Shown here one piece after another: positions 1-7,801 of a stretch of DNA of 52,775 nucleotides. Position numbers and translations under genes: made by a program. Numbering within the stretch: the first letter of the stretch is position 1; each line of letters opens with the position of its first letter. Origin of the DNA: Oligoflexia bacterium (GTDB lineage: Bacteria; Bdellovibrionota; Bacteriovoracia; Bacteriovoracales; Bacteriovoracaceae); the NCBI GenBank assembly GCA_015232355.1, contig JADFZW010000033.1, positions 1 to 52,775 of the forward strand, written 5' to 3'. The notes below the pieces were generated by a model, which saw nothing but the letters and a program-made list of their open reading frames with translations, was not told where the DNA came from and did no database searches.

Positions 1-50
1 CGATAGGAAAAAGTAGATAATTAAAGTCAAAAAATTATTTCTATGCTTGA

Positions 51-779
51 GTGAAAAACATAACGACAAAGTCGGTGAAAAATAAACCACTGACAAAATC
101 GCTGGAAGACAACACATACTCAATAAAGCCATTTAATAATTCAACATACCTTCCTTCACTTGAATTAGGTAAAATTGGAAATGCAAAATTAAAAATAGAT
201 GCTAAAAGTAACCTGAAGGATTATGTTAGTTTAGGAATAAAAGTAGGAGCATTAAGTGGTCTACAAATCTTAACTGGTCAAGAGAGTGTTACAAAAATAA
301 TCACCAGTGGTTCCAGTAATTCTAATATATTTAAAAATCGCTCTTTTATTGAAAATTCATCGATTGTAGGAGGAGCAATACTAGGAGGTGGTTATGGGTT
401 ATACAGTGGAGTTTGGCAGAAAGCAAAAATGTTTTTTTGTAAATCAAAAGTTATACCTAAATTGGAATTTGGAAATATTGGATTGGCAAAACTAGGAGTA
501 AATGCAAAAAATAATATCACTGATTATGTTAAATTAGGTGCCATTGCAGGAGTAGCGAGTGCAGTAAATAGCACCTCAGGAGAAGTAGAAGTTTTAAAAT
601 TAATAAATGGTGAATCAAAAGAAAATTCAGAGGGAAAAAGCGGAGCACTTGATTCATGCAATTTTCACGAAACAAAAGCGGCAATTGCCGGAGCAGCTTT
701 GGGAGGATTTTTGGGTTTATCTGTAGGAATTATTCAAAAAATGCAATATTATCAAAATGTAAACAGACTGTGCAAATAA
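51..779 (+). CDS. Two-repeat glycine-zipper protein, function unknown
   Basis: The 242 residues are an internal duplication. Residues about 34-124 and 135-230 align; each starts with a short motif (LPSLELGKIGNAKL and IPKLEFGNIGLAKL), followed by a conserved K/TDYV block. Each repeat ends in a glycine-rich hydrophobic stretch (SIVGGAILGGGYGLYSG and AIAGAALGGFLGLSVG) of the glycine-zipper type, which packs helices in or across membranes. There is no signal peptide. The reading frame opens directly after a TGA at 48-50 and begins with GTG at 51, with no ribosome binding site in view. The true start could therefore lie in another frame upstream, or the gene could be a 5'-truncated copy. No family is recognised; insertion into a membrane as hairpins is an inference from the zippers. 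Confidence 0.6.
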   Translation: MKNITTKSVKNKPLTKSLEDNTYSIKPFNNSTYLPSLELGKIGNAKLKIDAKSNLKDYVSLGIKVGALSGLQILTGQESVTKIITSGSSNSNIFKNRSFIENSSIVGGAILGGGYGLYSGVWQKAKMFFCKSKVIPKLEFGNIGLAKLGVNAKNNITDYVKLGAIAGVASAVNSTSGEVEVLKLINGESKENSEGKSGALDSCNFHETKAAIAGAALGGFLGLSVGIIQKMQYYQNVNRLCK

Positions 780-836
780 AGGCGTTTCTGAATTGTTGTT
801 TTATCCATTCAGCATGACTAACAGATTGTGTGGCCC

Positions 837-3494
837 TCATTTGTTTTTTAAGGTTGATTGTTCTTTAAGTCTTTCGATTTCAAATTTTAATTCATTTTTT
901 TCTTTTTCAAGTTTAAGCATTGTTGTCATGTTACTGTCATTATTAATATCTTCAATTGTTTTGGAAATATTTGTTTTTTGTTTCTTAAGTTTTTTTAAAT
1001 TTTTTTGTAATCCCTTATTGCCGCCTTTGGGTGGAAGGTTAGGGAAATAATTATTCCAGTTAGAGTGTATTGCAATTAACTCATCTATGCTGTTTAGTTT
1101 ATTAGTTGCTTTCTCTAGTTTCTTAAATATAGGTGCATGTTTTTTTATTTTTCCCTCTATTTCTACTAGTAGATCTTCCTTTTCTTTTATTTGGGCAATT
1201 TTTTCTTTTTTCTCTTTTTCACTTAAAAAATCTGATCCTGCTATTATTTCAAATCGTACACTACTAGAACCCATTCCTTTAGTTAATTCTATTACTTTAT
1301 TTACTTTGGCCTTTTCAGAAACAGGTGTATATATTTTTTCCACTAATTCAATACTAACGCTCTTTGATTTTTTCTCTTTTTCTTCTTTTTGAGGAACAAA
1401 ATCACTTATTGCTTTAGTAAATGCTTTAGTGATGCGATCTTTATCTGGAACTTTCTTATACCATTCATAAAAATCATTTGCTTTTTTAGATGTGGCCATC
1501 TTTACTACAACTGTAGGGGGAGTGCTTTTATTATCATTTTCAATTGTAATTCCCATCATTATTCCTACCCTACAAGGATTGTTAACAATAACTGTCTTGG
1601 GATTTAAAAAATTTTCTATAGCATTTTTATAACTGAGATAACGACGAGTATGCAATTTCCCCAGTTTATGTTCTTCTTCTATGATTTTCAAAAGCTCTTT
1701 TTGTTCATAGACGACATTCATACATTCACCAAATTTTTTTTCTCCTTTTTTGCTATCATCTTTATTATCCAAAATACAGTCACATAATAATGATTCTAAT
1801 TGATCCATCCGTTGTGCCACTTTATCCATATTAAAAAATGCAGCACCTTTGATATCAGAGGTAACTCCCAAGGCATCTACAATAGAAGTAACAGAACGAA
1901 TGAAATTCTTATTTATACTTGGTGGTTTTGTTGTTGTTGTTAAACCTTCTTGATTTGTTAAATCAGTTTTAACGTAACTATGATTTAAAACAGATTCAAA
2001 AATTGCATTATATCCTTCTTGACCAAAACGATCACGATAGGTGGCCTCTTTATTTTTAATATAGGCAGCACTAAATAGTGGATGATCTTTAGAGGAGTTG
2101 AATTCTCGACCATTCCATGGTTTGGTGGATGTGACTTCGGTATATCCTAAATCGTGATCGATGATAACTTGTTTGATTAAAAGTTTTTCTTCGGGAGTCG
2201 CAGATGGAAACCCACTAAATATATCATTTGCTAATTTCATATTTCCTTCAAGAATGTGAATAATGCCATGATCGCTACCAAAAAGACCTTTTTTGTCTTG
2301 TTCCGTTTGATAAATTAATTTATCTATATTTTCTTTTACTATGTCACGGGCATTTTTTTCACACTTAGATGCTTGGGGGAGTTTGCTCCCTTTATTTTGT
2401 AAACAAAATTCATTGTACTCTTGAATAAATATTTTCATATGCTTATTGATGACATCTGCTTCTTCTTTTGTGATAACTCCATTGTTAACATAAATTTTTG
2501 TATATTCTTCGATAGAGTTCATACAGTCATTCTTTTTTTCGAGCATAGTTATGGTTGTGAGTGTGGTTTCGATTGGCGTGTTGCTAATCTTATTACAAGT
2601 GAGAATTCCGCTATCTAGAATTTGTTTATTTTTTATCCCCCATTCTTTTTCAATTTCTTTTTTTATTCTTTTATCTATATTAAAATCGTATGCACAAAGA
2701 CCAGCTTTTTTTCTTTGTTGATTGTAACTAAGTAATAATTCAAATCCTTCGTTTTGAATTTTTTCAGGATTAGTCGATTCATTTAATTCCCACTCTTGCA
2801 GAAAATCTGTAATTGAAGCATCAATGCAATTTTCAGTTCCATCACTTTTCTTTTCATATTTACAAGGTGTAATACTGGCATAAACTTTCTGAAGATCTTC
2901 TTTGGTTTTACATGAATCCTCTCCTCCACTTACTACTGCATCCGATACGTTTGTTTTTTTTAAATTGCTTTTAGCAAGAAGTTCGAGAATCTTAGAAAGA
3001 TTACTTAACGACTCACTACTTTTCTTACACAAGAGATCTTCGCTATTTATAAATTTTTTATTTTCTGTTGTTATGGTTGTAATTAGTGAGTTGAGATCTT
3101 GATAAAGCTGTTTTTTTGCTTGTGTTGAGACATTAGCGCTACTTTTTTCATTAAAATAAGAGGTCACTTTATCTGGTATTTTTAAAATAAGTTCAACAGG
3201 ATTTTTAATTGTTTTTTTTGTAACAATTTTTTTCTTTGAATCACTGGGATCTTGGTCGGAAACATAATAATCACATTCAGCTTGCAACTGCTCGTCTTTA
3301 ATTCTACATGAGCGCTTACTAGGTTCCATTTTTAGACAGGAATCAAGGACTCCAATGGTAAAAGATTGATCGACACTCACTTCGTTATCTAGAGATTGAA
3401 TTAAGGGATGACATATTCCCGCAAGCGCTATAGTGGGATTAAAGGGAGTAATAATTGGTAGTGAGATTAAAATAGCTATAAATATTTTCATCAT
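837..3494 (-). CDS. Large exported protein with a central HD-type phosphohydrolase-like domain
   Basis: About 885 residues. I chose the ATG at 3494, two bases after the upstream stop and behind TTTGGA; an in-frame ATG at 3521 would lie inside the upstream gene. The N-terminus (MMKIFIAILISLPIITPFNP) is a signal peptide. A metal-binding HD pattern lies at about residues 410-560 of the longer frame: IIHILEG (H near 419), IIDHDLGYT (HD near 453-454), DHPLFSAAYI (H near 477) and NHSYVKTD (H near 514). HD domains usually act on nucleotides or phosphate esters in the cytoplasm, so an exported copy is unusual. The N-terminal third is cysteine-rich, suggesting disulfides, and the C-terminal 200 residues are Lys/Glu-rich coiled coil. 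It is the last gene of a three-gene operon with the protease at 3973-5700. Substrate unknown. Confidence 0.72.
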   Translation of the reverse strand: MMKIFIAILISLPIITPFNPTIALAGICHPLIQSLDNEVSVDQSFTIGVLDSCLKMEPSKRSCRIKDEQLQAECDYYVSDQDPSDSKKKIVTKKTIKNPVELILKIPDKVTSYFNEKSSANVSTQAKKQLYQDLNSLITTITTENKKFINSEDLLCKKSSESLSNLSKILELLAKSNLKKTNVSDAVVSGGEDSCKTKEDLQKVYASITPCKYEKKSDGTENCIDASITDFLQEWELNESTNPEKIQNEGFELLLSYNQQRKKAGLCAYDFNIDKRIKKEIEKEWGIKNKQILDSGILTCNKISNTPIETTLTTITMLEKKNDCMNSIEEYTKIYVNNGVITKEEADVINKHMKIFIQEYNEFCLQNKGSKLPQASKCEKNARDIVKENIDKLIYQTEQDKKGLFGSDHGIIHILEGNMKLANDIFSGFPSATPEEKLLIKQVIIDHDLGYTEVTSTKPWNGREFNSSKDHPLFSAAYIKNKEATYRDRFGQEGYNAIFESVLNHSYVKTDLTNQEGLTTTTKPPSINKNFIRSVTSIVDALGVTSDIKGAAFFNMDKVAQRMDQLESLLCDCILDNKDDSKKGEKKFGECMNVVYEQKELLKIIEEEHKLGKLHTRRYLSYKNAIENFLNPKTVIVNNPCRVGIMMGITIENDNKSTPPTVVVKMATSKKANDFYEWYKKVPDKDRITKAFTKAISDFVPQKEEKEKKSKSVSIELVEKIYTPVSEKAKVNKVIELTKGMGSSSVRFEIIAGSDFLSEKEKKEKIAQIKEKEDLLVEIEGKIKKHAPIFKKLEKATNKLNSIDELIAIHSNWNNYFPNLPPKGGNKGLQKNLKKLKKQKTNISKTIEDINNDSNMTTMLKLEKEKNELKFEIERLKEQSTLKNK

Positions 3495-3496
3495 AA

Positions 3497-3976
3497 TTAT
3501 TCCAAAGAGTTTGACTGACATTTTATTTTATTACTAATTCGAGAACCACTAGCAGAAAAAATGGATTTGAGTGCTCGATTTAATGGGATTAGTTCAATAA
3601 AGTGTAGAGCGGTTGCTCTACATTTAAACCAACATGATGTTGTGATTTTCACCTTGAGCTTTATATTGGTATCCATATATTTATCTGAAATAACTTTAGT
3701 TATATTTGGATTATCGAGATAAAGAGTTATCTCACTGTCACTTCCTTTTTCCAGCAATATCACTGGTTGTGTAATTCCACTGGGATTTTTTTTAATAGTA
3801 TATCTACCTTCTACAGTATATGTACCACAGTTGTTAATGTTTTTTACAATTTTAATTTTTTCTTTACCTTTAATTTTATCTTTGGCGTAGAGGGTATTAT
3901 TCACAGAAAAAGATAAAAGAAGGAAAAGAATAAAGATGACTAAGTATAATTTATTTTTAATAATAATATTAATCAT
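3497..3976 (-). CDS. Small exported protein, possible OB-like beta barrel
   Basis: The start is the ATG at 3976, which overlaps the upstream stop codon as ATGA and has GGGAG six bases before it. A GTG 12 bases further up is possible but sits on the ribosome binding site. The signal peptide (about 30 residues, ending near LYAKDK) is followed by about 110 residues of predicted beta strands (CGTYTVEGRYTIKKNPSG onward). The spacing resembles the small OB-fold lipid- or nucleic-acid-binding domains, but I cannot name a family. There are four cysteines in the mature part, including CWFKC. The tight coupling to both neighbours suggests that it works with the protease and the HD protein, perhaps as a chaperone, inhibitor or immunity partner. 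Confidence 0.65.
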   Translation of the reverse strand: MINIIIKNKLYLVIFILFLLLSFSVNNTLYAKDKIKGKEKIKIVKNINNCGTYTVEGRYTIKKNPSGITQPVILLEKGSDSEITLYLDNPNITKVISDKYMDTNIKLKVKITTSCWFKCRATALHFIELIPLNRALKSIFSASGSRISNKIKCQSNSLE

Positions 3977-5700
3977 AGATACTCCCACTCACATTTTAAC
4001 AGTGTTAAAAATTTTTGTTTATCTTCTTTATTTACTTTAGGATCATTGAAAAATTTGGAGATTAGATCAACTTGATTAGATATTTGATAATAAAATAAGA
4101 TTTCCTTAAATGCTTTTTTGGAGTCCTCTTGTAACTTATCAAACTCTTTATATATCTTACCAAGCGATGATAACTTATTATCTTTGTTTTCTTTCTTTTC
4201 TTTCTTTTCTTTCTTTTCTTTCTTTGAGGATGTTGATGCTGTTAATTTTTTAAATCTTTCTTTTAAATGTAAGTACCGCTTATTGATTTCATCAATTTGA
4301 GCTAGTGGTTTTTCAAAGGTAAATCCAGAGGGTATCTTAGAGATTATGTTTTTAAGTGTTTTACTAACATCCTCAAATTTTAATTCATCCTCGATGAACA
4401 AACAGTTTGGATCATAATCGGAATCTGATGAATTAACCGAGACTAAATTATCTTTTGTAGAGAGTACGGTATTTGCCAAATCAACTATTGTTTCGAAGCA
4501 TTTACCCATATCTAATCCGCTGAGTGCTTTTTTATTTTTCTTTATCACATATTTTCCTACTACTTCAAAATCTTTTTCAATCTTTTTGATATAGTTTAAA
4601 ATAATTTTCAGTGATGGTTCTAGAGGTAGATTTAATGGACTTTTATAGTCGATCTTTGAAGTATCAAGCACGCTACTGTTTTCTTTCATTGGTAGTTCTT
4701 CCCTGGCAACTCCATCATATGGAGGTAGAGATAATTTTTTAGCAATAAATTCAAAGCTTGATAATCCACCAAGATTTTCGTTTGCATAGTCTCCTTTAAA
4801 AGCATCTAGCGCAAGTTCGGCCAGAGAGACATTTCCCTTGCTATCTTTTAATTTATTCCACCATATTTGAGAAAATGGTGACTCATTAGAATCACCTGAT
4901 GATGCCACTGTAAAAAATGGTACTTTGGCAACGGTACAAATATTAGAGAACTCTTCAATTTGTGATAAGTAATGTGCTCCACCACCGAAGCAACTCTCAG
5001 TTACGATTTTTACATTTACATCTTTTAATCCTGGAACTGCGAGAGTGGAAATTAGATCACTCCAAGAGGAGCTATCTTCCCAAAAATTATAAGACGATGT
5101 TTCGGGTGAGTTTTGATCAGAGGGTCTACCTCCATGTCCGGTCATATATATTACTACATTGCCGACATCTTTTTGTTCTGAGATCTCATTTATGAGATTG
5201 GACAAATCATTCAAGCTACTGGCCGCTTTATTTATTGGAGGATACTCTGGTATTTGTGAATTAGAGTCTATGGTTTGTCCATTATTTTTTTCACTTACAA
5301 CTACAACATCTTTTCTTAAATTAAAATCACTCATAGTATCTTGCGGTCCATCTTGTGATAACTTCCATGTTCCATCCTTTGCAAGCACAGTAACTTCTTT
5401 ATCTAGAGATTTTAAAACCTCATATCCTCTGCGAATTGAATTATAGTAGCGATAGTAATTTGAGTTGCTGGTTCCTCCATCAATTAGAATAAATTTTGTT
5501 TTTTTTCCATCACTAGATTTTGAACCTTCGTTTTTTACAATATCCATAACCTTTTTCATGTATTCTTCTTCAGCTTTGTTAACAGATTTTTTATTCACTT
5601 TATTTTTTTTAAGAGGGTGTTCATCTTGTGCTGATAATGTATTTAATAATAGAGTACAAAGTGACAGTAGATAGAAAAGGAAAATTTTTGGATCCTTCAT
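3973..5700 (-). CDS. Exported clan CD (caspase/legumain-like, C13-type) cysteine protease
   Basis: 575 residues with a signal peptide (residues 1-24, cut near LSAQDEH). The protease core spans about residues 65-330. FILIDGG forms the first strand, NVVIYMTGHGG carries the candidate catalytic histidine H189, and VKIVTESCFGGG carries the candidate catalytic cysteine C237. Strand-His-Gly-Gly followed by strand-(E/D)-x-Cys-x-Gly-Gly is the hallmark of clan CD (legumain, gingipain, caspase), so I am fairly sure of the fold. The C-terminal 200 residues are charged and helical and contain a KEKKEKKEKKEKKEN tract encoded by a 9-bp repeat. The ribosome binding site (GGAG at about 5710) lies right next to an AAAT microsatellite. 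First gene of the 5700-837 operon. Clan CD enzymes often cut after Asp, Asn or Arg; specificity cannot be read here. Confidence 0.8.
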   Translation of the reverse strand: MKDPKIFLFYLLSLCTLLLNTLSAQDEHPLKKNKVNKKSVNKAEEEYMKKVMDIVKNEGSKSSDGKKTKFILIDGGTSNSNYYRYYNSIRRGYEVLKSLDKEVTVLAKDGTWKLSQDGPQDTMSDFNLRKDVVVVSEKNNGQTIDSNSQIPEYPPINKAASSLNDLSNLINEISEQKDVGNVVIYMTGHGGRPSDQNSPETSSYNFWEDSSSWSDLISTLAVPGLKDVNVKIVTESCFGGGAHYLSQIEEFSNICTVAKVPFFTVASSGDSNESPFSQIWWNKLKDSKGNVSLAELALDAFKGDYANENLGGLSSFEFIAKKLSLPPYDGVAREELPMKENSSVLDTSKIDYKSPLNLPLEPSLKIILNYIKKIEKDFEVVGKYVIKKNKKALSGLDMGKCFETIVDLANTVLSTKDNLVSVNSSDSDYDPNCLFIEDELKFEDVSKTLKNIISKIPSGFTFEKPLAQIDEINKRYLHLKERFKKLTASTSSKKEKKEKKEKKENKDNKLSSLGKIYKEFDKLQEDSKKAFKEILFYYQISNQVDLISKFFNDPKVNKEDKQKFLTLLKCEWEYL

Positions 5701-5715
5701 TTTATCTCATCTCCG

Positions 5716-5756
<41 letters not shown>

Positions 5757-5782
5757 GTTTATTATTAATAGATCATTTACAA

Positions 5783-5899
5783 TTACATAAAGACATTTCG
5801 TAAATTTTTAAGTAAATCTTGAGGAGTGATTGTAGTTCCAGTGTTTTTATTGAGTATGTCCAAAATAATTGCTAGCTTTTTGCCATAGCTTTTTGCCAT
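5783..5899 (-). CDS. Possible 38-residue small protein or gene remnant
   Basis: An open frame starts with ATG at 5899 and ends with TAA at 5783-5785. It encodes a short amphipathic sequence beginning MAKSYGKKLAIILDILNKNT and ending with a helix rich in Leu, Lys and Asn. Composition and residue choice look protein-like, and the start resembles the first helix of small DNA-binding proteins. The first 13 bases, including the ATG, are tandemly duplicated (5874-5886 and 5887-5899), and no clear ribosome binding site precedes it. It could be a real small gene, a remnant of a longer gene, or chance. Confidence 0.3.
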   Translation of the reverse strand: MAKSYGKKLAIILDILNKNTGTTITPQDLLKNLRNVFM

Positions 5900-5935
5900 A
5901 AAAACTATAAATAAAAATTAGTCAGACACTTCTAG

Positions 5936-5962
5936 GTATACTTTTTTGCCAAAAAAGTATAC
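5936..5962. promoter_or_regulatory. Perfect 12-bp inverted repeat with a 3-base loop
   Basis: GTATACTTTTTT, then GCC, then AAAAAAGTATAC. As RNA it is a hairpin reading into A/T tracts on both strands. As DNA it is a symmetric site that could bind a dimeric regulator. It lies between the small open frame and the promoter region of the gene at 6183, so it may act as a terminator for leftward or rightward transcripts or as an operator. Confidence 0.55.
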
Positions 5963-6182
5963 TTGCGATTTATTTTAAAATTTTGAGCTATTCTAATATT
6001 AAGTGAAAATTTGTAATTCACAAATGTATGCTAGAAAGATGATTTTGAATTATAAGTTAAACTATTTTTTTTAAATTTTATTATTTTTATTTTTATTATT
6101 TACGAAAATTTAGCATGGCTTAGCGCCAAATTATTGTTTGTTATGTAAACAATATGCTTAAAATTAAACAAGGAGGAGCATT

Positions 6183-6905
6183 ATGAAACTAAACTTTTCT
6201 GTGCATTTACGTGCACTATCTGTTATTGCAATTACTTTTATTACACTCACACTTACGTTTGCTTCAATTCAAACGACAATTGCTAGTGATGAGAGTAAAA
6301 TTTCAGTTACAATTCCTGTACCAGTAATGCCAACAAAAAAACCTAGTTGGCCAATTGTCTTAAGAAATATTGCGGTATCCGCAACATGGCCAGTATTTGC
6401 GCCTACAGCAGTAATGGCCGTTAACAGTATTTCACATATGTTTTCGTCTGCGCCTTCAAGAAGAGAAAACATTTCTTGTTTTTTAAAAGCAGTGCCTGTG
6501 GCCTTAATTACTTGGCCACTAAAGATTGCGACTACACCATTTGAGATTGCTATGGATTTACATTCAACAAAAAAAGAATTTGATATGAGTAAAAAAAATT
6601 ATGAAAATGAGATGAATGAACGTATATCTTGTTTAATGAAAATAAATACTGCTTTAGGTGAGTATTCAAAGAAAACTGGTAATAATGCGCCACCTGTTTT
6701 TCCTGCTAAATTAGATGGACAGACTAATGAAGAATATGAAGCAAATGTAAGTAAGCTAAGAAATGCCTTTTATGATATTCAAGCTCAGAATGGTTCAGCT
6801 CACGTAAGTGCTAGTGTAAATGATTCATCGAGATTTTCGAATAAGTCTATTGAACCTATAGTTGCATTAGAAGACCTCATGGGTGCTTCAGCTACTAGTA
6901 TTTAA
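6183..6905 (+). CDS. Exported protein of unknown function
   Basis: 240 residues. The start is fixed by a strong AAGGAGGAG six bases before the ATG. A 34-residue signal peptide ends near TTIASDES. It is followed by a Pro-rich piece, two moderately hydrophobic helices (about residues 60-80 and 105-125, the second ITWPLKIATTPFEIAMD) and a charged helical region with KKNYENEMNERI. The C-terminal 50 residues are Ser/Asn-rich and look disordered. I recognise no family. Two Cys residues in the mature part could pair. It is monocistronic and ends at a strong hairpin shared with the convergent regulator gene. Confidence 0.65.
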   Translation: MKLNFSVHLRALSVIAITFITLTLTFASIQTTIASDESKISVTIPVPVMPTKKPSWPIVLRNIAVSATWPVFAPTAVMAVNSISHMFSSAPSRRENISCFLKAVPVALITWPLKIATTPFEIAMDLHSTKKEFDMSKKNYENEMNERISCLMKINTALGEYSKKTGNNAPPVFPAKLDGQTNEEYEANVSKLRNAFYDIQAQNGSAHVSASVNDSSRFSNKSIEPIVALEDLMGASATSI

Positions 6906-6910
6906 TTTGA

Positions 6911-6964
6911 GTGCCAGGAGCACACTTTTTGAGTTACAGCGCGACTCATTTTGTGTGCTGGCAC
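6911..6964. terminator. Long hairpin between convergent genes, probable bidirectional terminator
   Basis: GTGCCA and GCACAC (separated by a 3-base bulge) pair with GTGTGC and TGGCAC. Inside is a second short stem, GAGT with ACTC, flanked by T-rich strands. It lies six bases after the stop of the exported protein and 13 bases before the end of the regulator gene on the other strand. The outer GTGCCA...GGCAC ends recall the 68-bp repeat family elsewhere in the window, but the interiors differ. Confidence 0.65.
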
Positions 6965-6976
6965 CCTAGGAAGACG

Positions 6977-7762
6977 TTAGTTTTTTAAATCAATTAAATT
7001 AAAAAAAGGGAAATCCTCTTCGTTAGTTATAACTAAACTTGTTAGAGGAAATAAATCTGCTGTATTTGATAATGATTGTTCTAATGCTGATGCATCTCTT
7101 AGGTTAATTATAAGATTATGTAAATCTGTAATAAATTTTTTTAAAGTTATGGCAGAAGCTCGATAGTGACTAATATCAAACAAAAACTTTTTTTTATCTA
7201 ACTTGTTTGCATTAGGAAAATCGTTTAATGCAGTTTCTAGCATGTAGGTTGCCTCTTTTTTTAGCAGTGTTTTTGCAAGCAAACTTGGAGAATGGATACC
7301 AAATTTTCCTTTTTTAGAAAGTATGAATTCATTTTGATTATTTTTTTTAATGAGCTCAAATTTTTCTAGAATGTCTGTGTAATGCTTCAACTGCTTATCA
7401 CTAAGTTTGTGCCTTATCATAATATCCAAAACACTTCTTTTGCAAAGATATAGTTCAAATAAAAAATATAAACAATCTAAATTTTTTGTAAAAAAAGCTT
7501 CTTGTTCTGCTGTTAAAGCAAATCTTTTCTCTGAAAATTTTTTATTCATGTTAACTAACTCTTCAAAATCTAAATCTACTATCTCACAAAATTCAAATAA
7601 TTTATTCAGCGAAATGGAAGACGAAGAGAGTGTTTTTTTTATAGAACTTTCTGACACGTTCATTTTATCTGCTAGATCTTTGTAGCTTATATTCATTTTT
7701 TTAAGATATCTTTTATATGTATCTATTAATGAATGAACAGATGTTTTTTTTATACAACTCAT
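6977..7762 (-). CDS. XRE-type helix-turn-helix transcriptional regulator
   Basis: 261 residues. The start is the ATG at 7762 with GAGG seven bases upstream; a TTG two codons earlier is less likely. Residues about 12-60 form a Cro/CI-type helix-turn-helix (ISYKDLADKMNVSESSIKKT is the DNA-reading part). The remaining 200 residues are helical, with a winged-helix-like piece (KQLKHYTDILEKFELIKKNN) and then a segment ending in short beta strands. This layout resembles the TIGR02147-like regulators that are frequent in Bdellovibrionota and Fibrobacteres, though the order is not identical. Ligand unknown. It lies just downstream of the papain-ankyrin gene on the same strand, separated by about 40 bases. 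Confidence 0.75.
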   Translation of the reverse strand: MSCIKKTSVHSLIDTYKRYLKKMNISYKDLADKMNVSESSIKKTLSSSSISLNKLFEFCEIVDLDFEELVNMNKKFSEKRFALTAEQEAFFTKNLDCLYFLFELYLCKRSVLDIMIRHKLSDKQLKHYTDILEKFELIKKNNQNEFILSKKGKFGIHSPSLLAKTLLKKEATYMLETALNDFPNANKLDKKKFLFDISHYRASAITLKKFITDLHNLIINLRDASALEQSLSNTADLFPLTSLVITNEEDFPFFNLIDLKN

Positions 7763-7801
7763 AAACAATCCTCAAGTTCAAATATATTTTTTTACTCATA
7801 G

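Noticed and set aside
793..1392. Plus-strand open frames opposite the HD protein gene
   Set aside because: They are antisense shadows with Phe/Ser-rich translations and no ribosome binding sites.
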